Translations under genes and position numbers: made by a program
Assembly (NCBI GenBank): GCA_016844425.1
Contig: JAERML010000099.1
Span: 1 to 5,844, forward strand
Source of the DNA: Bacteroidota bacterium
GTDB taxonomy: Bacteria > Bacteroidota > UBA10030 > UBA6906
Direction: 5' to 3'
Length of the DNA: 5,844 bases
The notes under the pieces: model-generated
The model's database searches: none
Seen by the model: the letters and a program-made list of their open reading frames with translations, nothing else
What the model was told of the DNA's origin: nothing
Part shown: positions 1 to 5,844 of the stretch, piece after piece
How the letters are laid out: each line of letters begins with the position of its first letter
How positions within the stretch are numbered: position 1 is the stretch's first letter

Positions 1-958
1 GGGCGCGATAACCGGTCGGTGTATCGCTGGCTGTGATTCCCCAGAGCGAATCGCTGTACCCGGCGTGGCTGAACGGATTATCAATGCTATAGGCGCGTTG
101 GGCAAGTGTCGCGCGTCGCGAGTTTTCAAAATACGTAATGCCACGATTGCGCATGTACACGTCGTTGATGTTCCGGTAATCTATCCAGCAATGCGAATAT
201 TGATGACCGAAGAGGGGGGCAAACGTGACGTACGAATAGCCATAATAGTTCCCCCAGTCATATCCCTGCGTCCAGGTCAGCCATGCATCGTAGTCCACCG
301 GATATGTCGGGGAACCGAGCGCAAGAATGTACATGATCGATGCCTCGTTGTACCCGACCCACTGTCCATACCCCAGAAATCCCGTGCCTGGCATCCAGCC
401 CATCAGAATACCGGGATTGAAGTTGCGCATCAGGTTCCAGTTCATGCGGCGGTAGATGGAATCCGCGAGTGCGCGGATTCTAGTCTCGGTAGAATCAGCA
501 CCGTCGAAATACTGGCGCGCATCGATGATACCGGCAAGCAACAAACCGGTATCGATGGTGGAAAGCTCGCTATCCCATGTCCGCACGGCGGTGTTCATTT
601 CGAGGAAATGATAGAACAATCCGAAGTTGCCGATGTAACCGCTCGCACCCCCACCTTGTGGTCCGGTCCAGAACGTATTCATGGTCGTCAGGACGCGGTT
701 GCGCGCTGCCTCCCGCGACACCCAGCCATGGTCGACGCCGATACAAATGGCGCTCAGTCCAAAGCCCACAGAAGCAATGCTGGATGGCGCGTTCCCCGGC
801 CCGCGGTCCTTGATGAGACCGTTCGCAGGATTTGCTTCCTGCCAGAAGAAATTGAATGCCGTGTGTTGAATCGTATCGAGCAGCGCCTCGGTGGAGATCT
901 GCGCGGAGAGGCGGGATGTGGCAAGAAGAACAAGAGCAATAAAGGGTTTGGATTTCAT
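1..958 (-). CDS. Secreted PF10091 'glucoamylase'-family glycoside hydrolase, GH144-like, probable beta-1,2-glucan hydrolase (3' end outside window)
   Basis: Translating the minus strand from ATG at 958 gives 319 residues without a stop, running off the left edge. Residues 1-20 form a signal peptide: Lys-rich start (MKSK), hydrophobic stretch, likely cleavage after RLSA, so the mature enzyme should be periplasmic or exported. The rest reads as the PF10091 helical-barrel family recalled from Bacteroidota 'glucoamylase family' proteins: FNFFWQ (35-40), ELSTIDTGLLLAG (131-143), YNEASIMYILALGSP (203-217), HQYSHCWIDYR (252-262) and SLWGITASDTP (304-314). Family members are usually about 430-470 residues, so roughly 110-150 residues are missing. 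GH144, a subgroup of this family, holds endo-beta-1,2-glucanases (founding example from Chitinophaga pinensis); that activity is inferred here, helped by the GH94 neighbour 54 nt upstream. There is no clear Shine-Dalgarno sequence. An in-frame GTG at 967 is an alternative start, and a TAG just upstream excludes anything longer. Family assignment is firm, substrate is not. Confidence 0.88.
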   Translation of the reverse strand, partial: MKSKPFIALVLLATSRLSAQISTEALLDTIQHTAFNFFWQEANPANGLIKDRGPGNAPSSIASVGFGLSAICIGVDHGWVSREAARNRVLTTMNTFWTGPQGGGASGYIGNFGLFYHFLEMNTAVRTWDSELSTIDTGLLLAGIIDARQYFDGADSTETRIRALADSIYRRMNWNLMRNFNPGILMGWMPGTGFLGYGQWVGYNEASIMYILALGSPTYPVDYDAWLTWTQGYDWGNYYGYSYVTFAPLFGHQYSHCWIDYRNINDVYMRNRGITYFENSRRATLAQRAYSIDNPFSHAGYSDSLWGITASDTPTGYRA

Positions 959-1012
959 GGCGTTCACATTGGAAGAGGATGAGTACTACTTGATGGCGCT
1001 GGAAGCGCCCGT

Positions 1013-3460
1013 TCACTGCCCAAGCACCACAATGACTTCATGAGTTGTCCCGGCATCATACAGGGGAAGCGTCTTGTTGCGAGGCCCTTTCGTCATGCAA
1101 TGCCGCCGACCATCGACCCACAGTTCCTCCACGCCGCACTGCACATGATCGGGGTTCTTCACTTCAATATTATAGACCACCCCCCGGAATGTTCGTTTCA
1201 CACGATACCCTTTCCAGGACGACGGAATGCAGGGGTCGATGAGCAGACCTTCCATGGTTGCCCGGATCCCTAAAACCCACTCCAATCCCACTTTGAACAA
1301 CCAGGCGGCAGATCCTGAATACCACGTCCAGCCGCCCCGGCCAAAGAACGCAGAATCCGGCCCTTCGATATTTCCAGCAGTCACGTATGGCTCTGCAACA
1401 TAGGTATCAGGCTGCTTGCCACGGTTAATCGGGCAGAGCTCTGAGTACATGCGATATGCGCTTTCGCCGCGGCCAAGCATGGCCTCTGCCATCACCGCCC
1501 ATGTTGCGGCATGGGTATATACCCCACCGTTCTCGCGCATGCCAGGACTGTACCGTGTCAAGTATCCAACGTATTTGTCAATTGTTTTGTAGGCGGGAGA
1601 GAGCAGGAGTGGACCAATCTTACATTCAAGCTTCTCTTCTACAACATCCATTATTTGCTCTCCGCGCTCGCTATCGGAGACGCCCGCGATGATCGCCCAC
1701 GTTTGCGCATTGAGCCAGACCTTTCCCTCCGTGTTTTCCTTACTTCCAATCTTTTCGCCGGAGTCCTTGGTGGCACCGTAGTAATACTCTCCGTCCCAAG
1801 CGAGGGTGTTGAGTTTATTACAAAGGTTGTGTGCCCGTTCTTTGTACTGCACGGACCGTTCTGTATCTCCATGCCGATTAGCAATCTCGGAGAAATCAAG
1901 CAGGATACGGTGAATGAAATGACCGAGCCAGATGGACTCCCCTTTCATATCCAGTCCAACCGCACTCAAGCCATCGTTCCAATCACCTCCGCCAATCAAT
2001 GGCAACCCGCGATCGCTGAACTGTTCAAGAGCCCTGTCGATCGCACGGCAGCAGTGGACATAGATAGACATCGTCACCCGATCGTCAGCAAACGGTTCGT
2101 GAAGATCAAGGATTGAGAGGTCATTGGTTTCCTGCAGATACGCGTACAGGACGAACGGCATCCACAACAGGTTATCGGAGATTTGGTTGCGCAGCCCGAC
2201 TTCCGACAACGGGTGCCACCAATGAAATACCGAACCATCCTTGAATTGATGGCGGGCATGCAGCAGCAGTTGTGCCTTTGTCCGATCCGGATCGATGGGC
2301 AGCCAGAGCTGACTGTCCTGCAACTGGTCGCGGAATCCGAACGCGCCCCCCGTTTGATAATATGCCGTGCGGCCCCACATGCGTCCGGATATAGCCTGGT
2401 ACTTCAACCATACATTTTCCATGATGTTCATCGCGTCGTCTGGGGTCGACACGGTAACGGTGTCCAACATAGTATTCCATCGCGCGTGCACTTCGTCGAG
2501 GGCGGCATTCACCTCATCGGTCGACCGATAGCGCGCAATCATGTCGAACGCCTGGGTCTTCGAGTCGGCGCAGCCAAGTGTGTAACAGATCGTCGTTTCC
2601 TCGTTGGGTTGCAGTACTACCTGGTGGTGCAGACTGGCAATGGCATCCAGCCAATTTCCTGTCCGCTTCCCGAGTTTCTTGCTCTTGACGCCGGCCGGCA
2701 TGGACTGGTTCCCATACATTCCAATAAACGACTCCTTGTCGGCGTCGTAGGAGACAGGTTTGAGGCTTGATGAATGGAACGCGACGTACGGCCAGTTTGT
2801 GTTCCAGTGGCCCCGTTCGGTCGGCACTTCCCACAGCCGTTTTGTCGCGAAGAGGGTGTAGGCATTCGCGTCATAGGCAGTTTCGATGAATAACTTGTGA
2901 AATTCCCTGTGCTAGTCGGGGGACTGACCGAGGCCCCATTCAAAGAAGGAAAACAGGTTTAGCGTACGGGCTCTTCGGGAGCGATTCCGGACAGTGAGTT
3001 GCCAGATTTCGACAGGGTCATTGTTGGGAACAAATATCAACAGTTCGGTCTCTATGCCGAAATTCGCCGCTTCGATGATGGTATATCCCACACCATGTCT
3101 GCAACGATAGGAATCGGGTTCGCTGCACACCGGTTTCCAACCTGCCGACCAGATATTCCCCTTTTCGTCCCGCAGATAGATGTACTTTCCCCATTCGTCT
3201 TTGATCAGGTCTTGTTCCCAACGGGTGAGGCGATTCAACTGTGCATGTGTGCGCCAGCTGTATCCGCTTCCGGCCTGAGAGACGGTCAGTCCATAGTCTC
3301 CATTGCTGATGACATTAATCCAGGGCCGCGGTGTCCGGGGTGTGGTAACAACGAACTCTTTCCCATCATCCGAAAAGCAACCGTACTTTGTCCGATACTT
3401 AGTCACTGTAGTAAATGTCCTGGAATCTCCAGCGTCCCCGCACCTTTCACCCAGCGCCAT
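1013..3460 (-). pseudogene. GH94-type glycoside phosphorylase (glycosyltransferase 36 family), interrupted by one in-frame TAG
   Basis: A single reading frame of 815 codons, the usual size of cellobiose or chitobiose phosphorylases, is broken by TAG at codon 183 (2914-2912). Automated callers would show two pieces, 3460-2912 (182 aa) and 2827-1013 (604 aa, GTG start); the 28 codons between TAG and that GTG are also open and family-like (HREFHKLFIET). Domains, numbered through the TAG: N-terminal beta-sandwich about 1-290, helical linker, (alpha/alpha)6 barrel about 330-740, C-terminal beta domain to 815. Motifs are GFRDQLQDSQ (375-384), GGGDWNDG (490-497; Asp493 sits where GH94 enzymes have the general acid, near 490-492), ENGGVYTHAATW (643-654, His of the phosphate site), GWTWYSGSAAW (710-720) and IDPCIPSSW (741-749). 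GH94 enzymes phosphorolyse beta-glucosides to alpha-sugar-1-phosphate. No signal peptide, hence cytoplasmic. The break lies inside the N-terminal sandwich, so neither piece is likely to work alone. The start may instead be GTG at 3406 (MTKYRTKYG), closer to family N-termini. Specificity is unresolved. Confidence 0.9.
2912..2914 (-). other. In-frame amber codon replacing a conserved Trp in the GH94 gene
   Basis: The coding strand reads CAG TCC CCC GAC TAG CAC AGG GAA TTT, that is QSPD-stop-HREF. Members of this GH94 subgroup, as I recall them, carry PDWHREFHK here, so TAG replaces TGG by a single G-to-A change (C-to-T on the plus strand). No length change is involved and the frame is unbroken on both sides. 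The nearest downstream start codon in frame is GTG at 2827, without a Shine-Dalgarno sequence. Confidence 0.9.
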
Positions 3461-3563
3461 CGTGTTGTGGACGCTCGTTTTTGTAATCCTGTGAAGGCAT
3501 GGGGAAGAATGAACTGGATGAATGATGTAGCATGCGTTGTCCGAAAAAAGGCACCTTCCATGG

Positions 3564-3582
3564 GGCAGTTAGATTGACTGCC
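3564..3582 (-). repeat. Inverted repeat in the PorV-GH94 gap, possible weak terminator or attenuator with T-run downstream
   Basis: GGCAGT, a 7-nt loop and ACTGCC form a perfect 6-bp hairpin in the 191-nt gap (3461-3651). On the minus strand a run of six T (3549-3544) follows, but 14 nt after the stem, so this is not a canonical intrinsic terminator. Just upstream on the same strand lies a short GC-rich tandem stretch (about 3596-3612, repeats of GGAGCC on the plus strand). I see no convincing promoter, either sigma-70-like or the TAnnTTTG type of Bacteroidota, in this gap. Confidence 0.3.
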
Positions 3583-3651
3583 TCCTGCACAGGGAAGCCG
3601 GAGCCGGAGCCGTGCAAAACAGAACACCTCAATGATCCTCCGTTTGTCTCC

Positions 3652-4659
3652 TCAGAACGTCACTCCCAACGTCAGCCGGTGTGTCTGCTCGAGTCGCCCG
3701 TGGTCAGCCCAACCATAATCGAAGTTGAGTCGATAGTCATCCATTTGATGTTGCAAGCCCGCGCCGAGCGTGAGGCCGGTCTCAGAATCCTGTTGGAAGA
3801 GGTTCTGGTAGCCCGCCCGCACTGCCACCACGTTCTGGAACATCCACTCAGCACCAAGACTCACACTCTCCGTATTGTCGCTCGGATGAAATGCATCTAC
3901 AGCCAATTGGATTCTGTTGTCCTCTCCAACTTTGAGCGGTATCCCAATGCCTACGCGGAATAATATGGGCAACGCGTAACTCTCTGTGAAAAGTTCTCCG
4001 GGAATGCTTCCGTTGTCGCCATAGACGTTCGGGTTCTGATCGTATTGAATGCGCAGGTCGCGTCCGTCGAACTTTGCCCGTGTCCCGAAGTTGGAGATGC
4101 TCGCACCGATGTGAAGGCCATCCGCGGAAATGCGGTACAGGGTGCCTACATTCAAGCTGAACGCGCTCATCGAGCTGTGCCAGATCGTTTCCGTGAGATA
4201 TGTTACTTGCACACCGACCGAAAATCGATCCGAGATCTGCCGTCCATAGCCGAGTCCGACCGCAAGATCGGAAACAGTGTAGCGCTCTCCTGTTCCAAGC
4301 GGCTGTTCGACCGTCCGAACGTCGATCTCGCCTGAGTTCAGGGAGGTCACGCTCGCGTACAGGTTCCCCACCTCGCCCAAACCTACCGCAACGCCCGCAA
4401 AGTCGTATGTAATGTCGGCGATCCAGGGGCTGTGTGTGAACTGAACACCACTACCCTGAAAGTGCCCGATCGCAGCGGGATTGTAGTAGGCGGCCTGAAT
4501 CTCGTTGTAGATCGTCGCACCGGCATTGCCCATGCCGGCTATGCGGGCACTCGGCTCAATCAGCAGGAATTGCCCGACACTTGTTCCCGTTTTTGACTGC
4601 GCGAACACGGCACCCGCAGCCGCCACCATTGCCAAGCTAAGGAGAATTTTGTTTTTCAT
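3652..4659 (-). CDS. PorV/PorQ-family outer-membrane beta-barrel protein (type IX secretion associated)
   Basis: 335 residues, within the usual 300-400 range. Residues 1-20 are a signal peptide (MKNK, a hydrophobic alanine-rich stretch, cleavage after VFA). The first mature segment carries the family signature shared with FadL-like barrels: PSARIAGMGNAGAT (36-49) and AAYYNPAAIG (56-65). The rest alternates short amphipathic strands with turns, and the protein ends in Phe (GVTF), as outer-membrane barrels do for Bam-dependent insertion. PorV shuttles T9SS cargo from the translocon to the sortase; PorQ-type relatives have less defined roles, and this sequence does not tell which it is. ATG at 4659 is chosen because GAGGTGG precedes it by 2 nt (GAGG by 5 nt). 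An in-frame GTG at 4674 overlaps the upstream TGA but has no Shine-Dalgarno sequence. It follows the T9SS-type cargo gene by 11 nt, so the two are very likely co-transcribed and may be functionally paired. Confidence 0.9.
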   Translation of the reverse strand: MKNKILLSLAMVAAAGAVFAQSKTGTSVGQFLLIEPSARIAGMGNAGATIYNEIQAAYYNPAAIGHFQGSGVQFTHSPWIADITYDFAGVAVGLGEVGNLYASVTSLNSGEIDVRTVEQPLGTGERYTVSDLAVGLGYGRQISDRFSVGVQVTYLTETIWHSSMSAFSLNVGTLYRISADGLHIGASISNFGTRAKFDGRDLRIQYDQNPNVYGDNGSIPGELFTESYALPILFRVGIGIPLKVGEDNRIQLAVDAFHPSDNTESVSLGAEWMFQNVVAVRAGYQNLFQQDSETGLTLGAGLQHQMDDYRLNFDYGWADHGRLEQTHRLTLGVTF

Positions 4660-4661
4660 GG

Positions 4662-4668
4662 CCACCTC
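4662..4668 (-). promoter_or_regulatory. Ribosome binding site deciding the PorV/PorQ-family start
   Basis: GAGGTGG lies just before ATG 4659, with the GAGG core 5 nt from the start codon. It favours this ATG over the GTG at 4674, whose first bases overlap the upstream stop (GTGA). The site sits in the 11-nt gap between the two genes, consistent with translation of both from one mRNA. Confidence 0.6.
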
Positions 4669-4670
4669 GT

Positions 4671-5844
4671 TCACTTTATGATGGCGAACTTGCCGATGTG
4701 GCTGCCGTAGCTGCCAGCATCGACGTGAAACACATACAAACCAGGCGCAACGTCAAGGTTGTCCTTCGTCCGCAAGTCCCAGCGAACGTAGCCATCGGTG
4801 GAACCATCGTGCACCAGCGTTCGCACCAATTCACCCCGGACTGTGTAGATTCTGATTGCGCAATTCTGCGGCAGGCCGCGGAATTCCATGGCGCGGTCGC
4901 CACGACCTTGCGTCGCGAAAAGACCGGGTTCAAAACTCGCTGCGCCGACATAGGGATTGGGAACAACGTACGGCTGCTGCTTGAATTCATCCTGTGCCCT
5001 GGCGCTCTCAATCCACTCTCCCTTCGTCGTGAAGACGAACTCGTCACTTACAGTGTACGGGTAGAGAAGCCTCACATTGTACAAATCGCCGAGTGTGGGA
5101 TTGACTGTAACACTGTCATCGTTCTTCAGCTTGATTACCCATGTTATCTTGGCTGCTGTCTGAAGACTGTCGGGCCCTGTGAACACCTGGATTTGCTCGA
5201 AATTTTGGCCCGGAAGCCGACTGAGGGTTGAGTCACCATTCTGGTCGCTGAATTTGCATCGGAGGTGCAACAGCCCTTCAGGTGTCATGGCCTCGATCCG
5301 AAACTTCACCGGGCGTCTGAAAAGCGGGCCAGGAAATGTCCCTTCCGCGGTGTCGATTACCGTATTGGAAAATGTGATGATCATGTCATAGGGGAATCCC
5401 AGACGTCTCTTCGTAATCGGCAAGGAGGTTGGGCTGGGGGAATAACTCACATCAAGTATTGCATCACTTGTACTCCCCGGCGCAAAGCCGCTTTGCAGTG
5501 TGTCGACAACAACTGTCGGGAGTGTCCAGATGATTGGCTGAACACCTGAGCCGGAAACCCCTGTGCCCTTGCCATCAAAATCATTTCCTGTCTCAAAGAG
5601 CACCTGCCCCGTTGTGCTGTCGATGAGATTGTAGGAGTTTGCATGGACCTCATCCGATTTCGCATTGAACGTGATCTTGAGTAGATGGTTCTCGGGAACC
5701 AGTTTCGAATCCACAATTCGCGTGCTGATTGTCCCAGTGCCCGTTCCAGCAATCCGGGTGGCCTGCGATGCGTCCGCCGGAGTATAGCCCAATATCTTCG
5801 GGTTGGGTCTTACCGAGACAACATTTTTGGGGAGGATCGTGCCC
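4671..5844 (-). CDS. Large secreted or cell-surface protein with C-terminal T9SS-type sorting module (5' end outside window)
   Basis: The frame is open to the right edge; the last 390 residues and a TGA stop are visible. The apparent TTG start at 5792 is internal, since the frame continues upstream (VVSVRPNPKI). Two parts can be seen. Residues 1 to about 290 are Ser/Thr/Gly-rich beta-sheet sequence with immunoglobulin-like segments (for example NSYNLIDSTTGQVLFETG near 75-92) and few Cys; I do not recognise a catalytic domain. Residues 292-390 (4970-4674) form the sorting module: VVPNPYVG, AIRIYTVRGELVRTL, RWDLRTKDNLDVAPGLYVFHVDAG and terminal GKFAIIK. This is the pattern of type A T9SS sorting or FlgD-like domains, especially in Ignavibacteria. 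Such proteins cross the inner membrane by Sec and the outer membrane by T9SS, then lose the module when anchored or released. The PorV/PorQ-family gene follows by 11 nt. The function of the exported part is unknown and lies mostly outside the window. Confidence 0.85.
   Translation of the reverse strand, partial: GTILPKNVVSVRPNPKILGYTPADASQATRIAGTGTGTISTRIVDSKLVPENHLLKITFNAKSDEVHANSYNLIDSTTGQVLFETGNDFDGKGTGVSGSGVQPIIWTLPTVVVDTLQSGFAPGSTSDAILDVSYSPSPTSLPITKRRLGFPYDMIITFSNTVIDTAEGTFPGPLFRRPVKFRIEAMTPEGLLHLRCKFSDQNGDSTLSRLPGQNFEQIQVFTGPDSLQTAAKITWVIKLKNDDSVTVNPTLGDLYNVRLLYPYTVSDEFVFTTKGEWIESARAQDEFKQQPYVVPNPYVGAASFEPGLFATQGRGDRAMEFRGLPQNCAIRIYTVRGELVRTLVHDGSTDGYVRWDLRTKDNLDVAPGLYVFHVDAGSYGSHIGKFAIIK
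4674..4970 (-). other. T9SS type A-like C-terminal sorting domain (coding segment)
   Basis: These are the last 99 codons of the partial surface protein. The domain opens with YVVPNPYVG, the usual proline-asparagine entry of the sorting fold, continues with an IYTVRGELVRTL strand-turn-strand, then a WDL strand, an APGLYVFHVDAG strand and a closing Lys-rich strand GKFAIIK. The order matches the type A sorting domain. FlgD Ig-like domains look similar, so the call rests partly on the adjacent PorV/PorQ-family gene. Confidence 0.75.

Noticed and set aside
65..982. 305-codon open frame on the plus strand
   Set aside because: It lies antisense to the PF10091/GH144-like gene, whose minus-strand translation shows a signal peptide and clear family motifs. 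The plus-strand product is rich in Arg, His, Cys and Ile with no recognisable domain, a typical antisense shadow in a GC-rich gene.
570..1016. 148-codon open frame on the minus strand starting near the end of the GH94 gene
   Set aside because: It overlaps the signal peptide and first domain of the GH144-like gene in another frame and has a low-complexity Arg/His/Cys-rich composition.
1511..2116. 201-codon open frame on the plus strand
   Set aside because: It is fully antisense to the barrel-coding part of the GH94 gene, including the region upstream and downstream of the GGGDWNDG motif, and shows no family features.
1013..2827. The 604-codon piece as an independent shorter enzyme starting at GTG 2827
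   Set aside because: The 28 codons between the TAG and this GTG, and the 182 before the TAG, are also family sequence in the same frame, and the GTG has no Shine-Dalgarno sequence. The start would fall in the middle of the N-terminal sandwich.
2912..2914. Pyrrolysine at the amber codon
   Set aside because: The position is Trp in relatives and lies outside the active site, and no pyl genes are visible. A one-base nonsense change or sequence error is simpler.
2999..3577. 192-codon open frame on the plus strand
   Set aside because: Antisense to the N-terminal sandwich of the GH94 gene; no signal, domain or ribosome binding site.
4671..5792. TTG at 5792 as the true start of the surface protein
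   Set aside because: The frame stays open upstream to the window edge with similar composition, there is no Shine-Dalgarno sequence or signal peptide at the TTG, and an exported protein of this class needs a signal peptide.

Overview
The window is a compact block of genes that all lie on the minus strand (read from high to low coordinates). It most likely comes from the Bacteroidota/Ignavibacteriota side of the FCB group. The evidence is a C-terminal module of type IX secretion (T9SS) sorting type, ending in GKFAIIK and preceded by VVPNPY, directly followed by a PorV/PorQ-family outer-membrane protein. The exact style of the C-terminal module resembles that of Ignavibacteria, but the phylum is inferred from protein style and not from a marker gene.

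Layout in transcription order. (1) 5844-4671: the 3' part of a large secreted or surface protein, open at the window edge, ending in a T9SS-type sorting module. (2) 4659-3652: a complete PorV/PorQ-family beta-barrel with a signal peptide, 11 nt after the previous stop and with its own Shine-Dalgarno sequence. (3) A 191-nt gap with a small inverted repeat and a T-run. (4) 3460-1013: a GH94-type (old 'glycosyltransferase family 36') phosphorylase gene, full length for the family at 815 codons, but broken by one in-frame TAG at 2914-2912. (5) A 54-nt gap. (6) 958-1: the first 319 codons of a secreted protein of the PF10091 'glucoamylase' family (GH144-like). It runs off the left edge with no stop, so a simple closed-ORF search misses it.

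Functional reading. The PF10091/GH144-like protein has a signal peptide and should act outside the cytoplasm, whereas the GH94 protein has none and should be cytoplasmic. GH144 contains endo-beta-1,2-glucanases and GH94 contains 1,2-beta-oligoglucan phosphorylases, so the pair could cut an external beta-glucan and phosphorolyse the imported oligosaccharides to glucose-1-phosphate. The same two families are fused in cyclic beta-1,2-glucan synthases, which supports a beta-1,2-glucan theme, but substrate specificity cannot be read from this sequence alone. The PorV-like protein and its upstream partner look like a separate T9SS export/surface-display pair that may or may not share a transcript with the carbohydrate genes.

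The main oddity is the amber codon in the GH94 gene. It sits exactly where family members, as I recall them, have Trp (PD-W-HREFHK), a one-base TGG to TAG change, and the frame is intact for hundreds of codons on both sides. It is either a very recent nonsense mutation, a base-call or assembly error, or (least likely) a read-through codon. I found no tRNA, rRNA, CRISPR array, insertion sequence or convincing promoter.
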